Positions 59,801 through 64,000 of a stretch of 64,000 bases of DNA are shown here, in pieces (within the stretch, counting starts at the first letter, position 1; each line of letters opens with the position of its first letter). The translations under genes were made by a program, and so were the position numbers. The DNA comes from Alitta virens (lineage: Eukaryota > Annelida > Polychaeta > Phyllodocida > Nereididae). The DNA lies in the NCBI GenBank assembly GCA_932294295.1, contig OW028575.1, positions 15,380,058 to 15,444,057 on the forward strand, read 5' to 3'. Below the pieces are notes generated by a model. It worked only from the letters and a program-made list of their open reading frames with translations. It was not told the origin of the DNA and did no database searches.

Positions 59801-62800
59801 TCAATTTCTCAACATCTGTTTGGAGAGCCGAATGACAGCTTGAGTTCTGACGAACAGCCGCAACATTCTTCAGAAGGTGAGTGCTTTCATTTCTAGTCAT
59901 TTCTTCTAGAACGTTCCATGAAATTCAGCCGCAGCGAAGCAGACGATCAGTTGGATCACATCTAAAAATAGCTCAGAATTTGGCAATAGGCATCAGCGCC
60001 ACCAGACAATTGTGCCAAGTGATAAGTTGCTAAGTCAGGGTTAGGAATATCTTAGCAGAAGAAAGGAGCTCTTTCGTTTTAGTAAGTTGATATTTAATAT
60101 ACTTTGGTTACATGTTCGATGTCATGACATGTTCCTCTATTCCATTCACTCTGGGTTTGACTGGATACTTAATTCTTAAATTGGTGGTCACTGGTCAGTA
60201 ATTCAGCAGGTTTGGTTTTTCTTTTGCGACTGTGTATTGGTATACATGTAGGCCTATATGCTGATGTGGATGAATCAGCCTCTACATGCCTATTTCCCAG
60301 AGTTTGGCAGAAATTGACTTTAATTACAGTACGTTATAAATATACTTGCATCATGTATTAGGTCTTACTAATTCATGCTACGTGTAGACATTAATTCAGA
60401 AAGAATGGTCATTCAACATTGTTAAAAAAAAGCCTCACTGTGCTAAATATGTTATCTAATAACCTGGTGTTTTTGTTTACATTTTCTGTACTCATATCAT
60501 GAGTTTTTCAACAACAGAACAAGGTCTAGAATGTTCTGGTATACGTATATGCTCTGAGTGGGTTTTTGGGCATTATTTGCACTTCTCTCAACTGTATTGA
60601 ATTAATAAACATTTTTGTTATAAAACCTCCTAAGCCAGCTAGTTAACTGTTCACTAGGTATGACTAAATATGGTAATTTTTTTTAATATTGGGGAAAAAA
60701 TTAGCAGTTTAAATTAGTTTATATTTTGTAAAATAGAACTACCAAATTAGGAATTCCTGTGTTTTAGTATCATTTATAGCTTAATTGCCTGGGAGCAGAC
60801 TAGACAGACCTGTAGAAACAAAAAAAAATCAGGATGGTGGATGACTAAAAAGAAAATCAATATGGCCGGGGATTCCCCTTAAAACTGAAAACGCTGCTCA
60901 TTATGTGGTGTGCTTAGTGTGTTAGGGTTATGCAAAATTACATAATTATTATTAGATAATGTGTTTAGTTATTGATCTTTATAAAAAAAAATTGACAATG
61001 AATGAAGAATATCAATAAATGGTCAAAACTGTCTACCATGTTTATAGGGGTGTATTGAACAAAACAATAAGGTCTCTTCCTGATATGGGTTTAATGAATG
61101 ATTCAAAATATCCACTTGAATTTTGAAGTCAGCTTGTGGCCTTTATCTCTTTGTAGTGAAGATGTAACTTTATGTTATCTCTTTTAAAGTTAGTCAGGCA
61201 TGGCAACTTGGACAGTCATATTACATAAATAGTTTCCTTTAACTTATATAATAACCCTTTTAAAAACATCCATCAAAAAGTAGCAAACAACACGTGTCCA
61301 GCAGTCTTTATACAATTGCACATCTCACTGCACACCGAAAATTACAAATTGTCAAAAGTTCAAAAGACTTCTTGCCCTTGTGTAACATGACTAAATAGTC
61401 ATGAAAACCATAGAAAACAGCAACATAGTGTGTGACATGTAATTGACAAAGTGAATTATTAATACAAGCAGCGCTAGTAATATTTATGAGTCTATATGAC
61501 ACATCATATTTTTTTAAATGAAAGAATGACTGACAAGTCATATTTTGTAGGATGACATGGCCATAAAGAGTGACTAGTTGCCTCAGGTGTGCTGTGCTAT
61601 TGCATAAGATACAGCGTCACAGACACAAATACTTTTGATGGGAATTTTATGCACAGCTTTGTGATGTGTCACTAGTTGACAATGTGTGTGAAAAATATGA
61701 TGCAATGGATTATAAAGGTATGCAAAGTCTGCCTCATAACTTCATAAGCAAATCATTTGAGGTGGTGCCAAATTTAGTAACTCATAACTCCAATGCACAT
61801 ATAGTTCACTATTCACTTAAATATCCCCTTTAACACTAGAAATTACTTTTAACGATGTGCTTTAGATCGGTGATAATTTGATGATGCAATACTTCAGTAT
61901 GAGCACCATTAGATACTATAATGTACATATATAATGAGGGTTTTAAACTAACTCAATTGGTTTACCCCTGTGCTAGATCTAGAATAACATAGCACCAAAC
62001 GGCATCTACTAAAAGTATATTGTAACCCTGAGTGTCGATTCAGAGGGGGGGGGGGGGGATATATATCCCCCACCTTTTGGGAACGGGGTATGATCGATGT
62101 AATCATCCCCCCCCCCCCCCCCCGGCCGAAATTGACGAATAAAAAATACTTTTTGTTTCCTACATACTTTTCTTTTGAAATTTTTGTGCTTTGTTGAACA
62201 GTTTTACACTTCATGTCACATATCTGAACAAGTTTATCTGTAAAAATAGTTTGGCATCAATGAAATACCTCTTGACAAGTGTCCACCTATTAGCTCCTGT
62301 CACTTGTACATTGAAAGGGAAAGGTGAGACAGACAAAGTAGGCCCTCATCCTCCACCCGTGAAGAAAAGTCAACGCCCCTGACTGTAACTAAATTAAGTT
62401 TCGGCCTTCTGAAACCCAAAGTTGGGACTTGATGGATTTGTTTAGGTCAGAAAGTCACCCATATATATTATTTATGTCAAAATGCCTCTTATACATCAGT
62501 TAAATGCAGATCTAAGACCAACTGTACATGTGTCAAGTTAGTAAATTGGCATTAATAATAATTTCACCATTATTTTGCACTTACTACTGAATAAATTAAT
62601 AGAAAAATTGCAGCAGCAATTGATTGCACACTGATTGGTTATAGTCATAATTGTCATTTGGTGGCGCTAATTGGTGTGAAAAGTACTGCTGTTGGTTTCT
62701 AAGCTAATATGATAAATTGTGTCACAAATAAAGTTAGACCAATATTTCGCTGCACAGCTAGGAATAAAGTGGGAGAGTGGATTATTGGTCCAGCGTGGGC

Positions 62801-63714
62801 AGATGTTTTTGCCCTGTTGCATGCATAAAACGAAGGAAAAAATTCAGGCACTTGTTTTTATGGTTCTACACCATTCACAATGACATGATGAATCATGCTC
62901 ATTTTTTTTGGTGTTACAGTTTCATCCGCTGCTGTGAGACAGAAACAAGACCAACCTGACTCTTTAGAAAATTTGAATGAAGATGACCGAGGAAAGGAAA
63001 ACAGGTATGAGAAAGTTATTTCGCACTTAAAATGCAACTGCTACAAGTCATTGAGGTTTTTATGGTTGTAGTGTAAACAGATAATTGAGCTTGGTGCACT
63101 CTTCATTTCTGTGTCATGATGTACGCATTGTATGCTGTTGGTTATGCCGTTCACTCTGGTGCAGTTAATGCTCTTATTCCAGTACAAAAGCTGAGCTCTA
63201 AATTGCAGCGTATATACATATTTTGATGTACATTGAAGGCAAATACAGTTTTAGGTTTGCTCTTTTGCATTTGGTTCCATTTCAGACACTTTCTATAACA
63301 TGTTTTACTGTTTGCTCCATTTGCATATTTTAGTGTGGATTATTTTGAAATACATTGCATTGCTTCGTGCATTGCTGTTTTTTTCCAAGCCATCAAGGTT
63401 TTATTTTATATCATCCTTTAGCTATGTTGCGCCAATAATGGGCTTGATGCAGTTCTCATGTCTCATCACCAGAAACAAGCGCTTTCTGTACCATTTTGTA
63501 CAATTTATTAACTCCGAAGATCATTGAATAATTGATAACACTTTTGATTTTCAGACCCTTAGCCGCCCATAAGAGTTCAGTAAAGGACAGAATTAATCTT
63601 TTTGAGGCTGACTACGTCGCGACTGGCTCACCTGAACATCCGAAACCGCGTAAACAACGACCAAGATCTAAAGCCTTTGAGATATTTGAGTCCCAGGGCA
63701 TCATCATTGGCATG
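50882..63714 (+). CDS. FAM13: FAM13-family RhoGAP protein, ten exons, incomplete at the right edge
   Basis: Exons 50882-51092, 51833-52042, 52391-52574, 54110-54242, 55074-55166, 56087-56232, 56819-56881, 59776-59876, 62920-63004 and 63555-63714 join in phase. An internal ATG at 50909 could start the protein; counted from there, 453 residues are encoded. Residues about 25-230 are a RhoGAP domain, which speeds GTP hydrolysis by Rho-type GTPases. The Arg finger R70 (EGIFRVNGN), K107 and R111 (LKLYLRELPDP) are present, but the usual pocket Asn is A182 (MSPMALGIVFGPN). After it come a Pro-rich segment (APPRPPPPSLDPP, about 245-257), Ser/Thr-rich linkers, and two FAM13 hallmarks: ETVEKTISTSISQHLF, matching the ERTIRxAVEQHLF element, and an RGKEN stretch. 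The long intron before 50882 leads to candidate first exons at 16512 or 22927. No stop codon is reached. The family call is strong; FAM13A versus FAM13B cannot be decided. Confidence 0.9.
52972..52986 (+). promoter_or_regulatory. CTCF-like motif in a RhoGAP-gene intron
   Basis: TCAGTAGGTGGCAGC matches the vertebrate/fly CTCF core CCASYAGRKGGCRS at all but the first base. A single motif with no binding data, so a weak call. Confidence 0.3.
54681..54732 (+). repeat. Two tandem copies of a 26-bp unit
   Basis: A unit starting TGTAAAGCCATACAACAAGC is repeated once with a single base change, in the intron between RhoGAP exons 4 and 5. Confidence 0.9.
55675..55912 (-). pseudogene. Possible relic of a transposon-associated nuclease-like ORF, flanked by 19-bp direct repeats
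   Basis: TTAGTGATTGAAGTGATCT occurs identically at 55675-55693 and 55894-55912. The minus-strand frame between reads NDHRALRAIMHIIQQAALKI followed by SVFSSDDTDIEI. This resembles the EADTR...HA...A...SxDTDV pattern of PIN-nuclease-like proteins that accompany transposable elements in invertebrate genomes. The similarity is short and decayed, and no full domain is present. A chance ORF is the alternative. Confidence 0.3.
57367..57415 (+). repeat. Tandem pair of a TTTTCGCACCACGA-containing unit
   Basis: The unit CACGACAGTGCGAATTTTCG occurs twice with small changes. Nearby CTTTCGTGGTATGAAAGTGC (57486) is its rough inverse, so the 57360-57510 block may be one end of a dispersed element. Confidence 0.6.
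57803..57993. mobile_element. Foldback / MITE-like element with about 90-bp diverged arms
   Basis: Left-arm blocks TTCTTACTCTTCTAGTTGTT, TATTTCTACAG and GTACAATCTTGAGTTG reappear as reverse complements on the right (CAACTCAAGATTGTAC, CTGCAGAAATA, ACAACTGAAGGAGCAAGAA). The arms are more diverged than in the element at 44295 and share no obvious sequence with it. It lies in the intron between RhoGAP exons 7 and 8. Confidence 0.8.
59877..62919 (+). other. 3-kb RhoGAP-gene intron, otherwise featureless
   Basis: Apart from the G/C-run pair near 62.05-62.12 kb, I see no exon-like ORF, RNA gene or recognised element. It is AT-rich throughout. Confidence 0.45.
62045..62123. repeat. Inverted G-run / C-run pair
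   Basis: A run of 14 G (62045-62058) followed by ATATATAT and CCCCC, and then, about 45 bp on, a run of 17 C (62107-62123). The arms could pair into a long G:C hairpin. It lies in the RhoGAP intron before exon 9. The layout suggests a decayed repeat-element end. Homopolymer lengths may be unreliable. Confidence 0.7.
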
Positions 63715-64000
63715 GTGAGTATGTCTGATGTTTAGGTTAGCATTAAATGCCAGAATTTCTGTAAAAATGTTTCCAACAGTCTATAGCTATAAGAGCTTGG
63801 TACACCAGAGAAACATATGCGACTGATCATCTCAGAGCTTGGTGCACTGTAGAAGCATATATGAATCAGTGTAGATCTTTCAGAATTAATGGTCCTGTTT
63901 GTTCAGTCAAGAACTGTAGTTAATTTAGTTTTGAAACATTCAGTCATTGTTATTTAAGTCTATTAGAGACGTCATTTGGATAATGCAGTAACATGTATTG

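Noticed and set aside
1..64000. CRISPR arrays, prokaryotic defence systems, integrated viral genes
   Set aside because: Nothing of the kind was recognised. The direct repeats present are microsatellites or short tandem units, and no viral protein similarity was seen.

Overview
The window is nuclear genomic DNA from an animal. It is AT-rich, the genes are broken by many short exons with canonical GT/AG junctions, and the intergenic and intronic DNA is full of SINE, foldback and LINE relics. The gene set (SEC14-like, eL34, AMSH, a FAM13-type RhoGAP) and the repeat style fit a marine invertebrate, perhaps a hemichordate or other non-vertebrate deuterostome. That placement is inference. No operons, CRISPR arrays, prokaryotic genes or intact viral genes were seen.

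Layout. (1) Positions 293-2291, minus strand: the first seven coding exons of a SEC14-like lipid-binding protein, continuing off the left edge. (2) 2501-4485, plus strand: a complete ribosomal protein eL34 gene (RPL34), in a tight head-to-head arrangement with SEC14L and containing a 14-nt coding exon. (3) 5565-9543, minus strand: a complete nine-exon STAMBP/AMSH deubiquitinase gene, tail-to-tail with RPL34. (4) About 10.3-10.65 kb: a CCAAT- and CpG-containing candidate bidirectional promoter. (5) 50882-63714, plus strand: ten exons of a FAM13-family RhoGAP gene that runs off the right edge. Two upstream ORFs, 16512-16796 and 22927-23004, end in splice donors in the matching phase and are proposed as alternative first coding exons. 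If so, the gene spans more than 47 kb here and has a 28-34 kb first intron.

The interval from about 10.7 to 50.9 kb holds no other convincing gene. It carries a tRNA-derived SINE family in several orientations, a LINE ORF2 3' relic, foldback (MITE-like) elements, pogo/Tigger-like terminal motifs, CAG/CTG clusters, homopolymer C tracts and promoter-like CpG/CCAAT modules.

The four genes are not obviously linked in function. They cover lipid transfer, translation, endosomal K63-deubiquitination and Rho GTPase regulation. No new defence or mobile system was found. The most informative observations are the alternative first exons of the RhoGAP gene, the Asn-to-Ala change in its GAP pocket, the exact STAM-binding motif in AMSH, and the resident SINE and foldback families.
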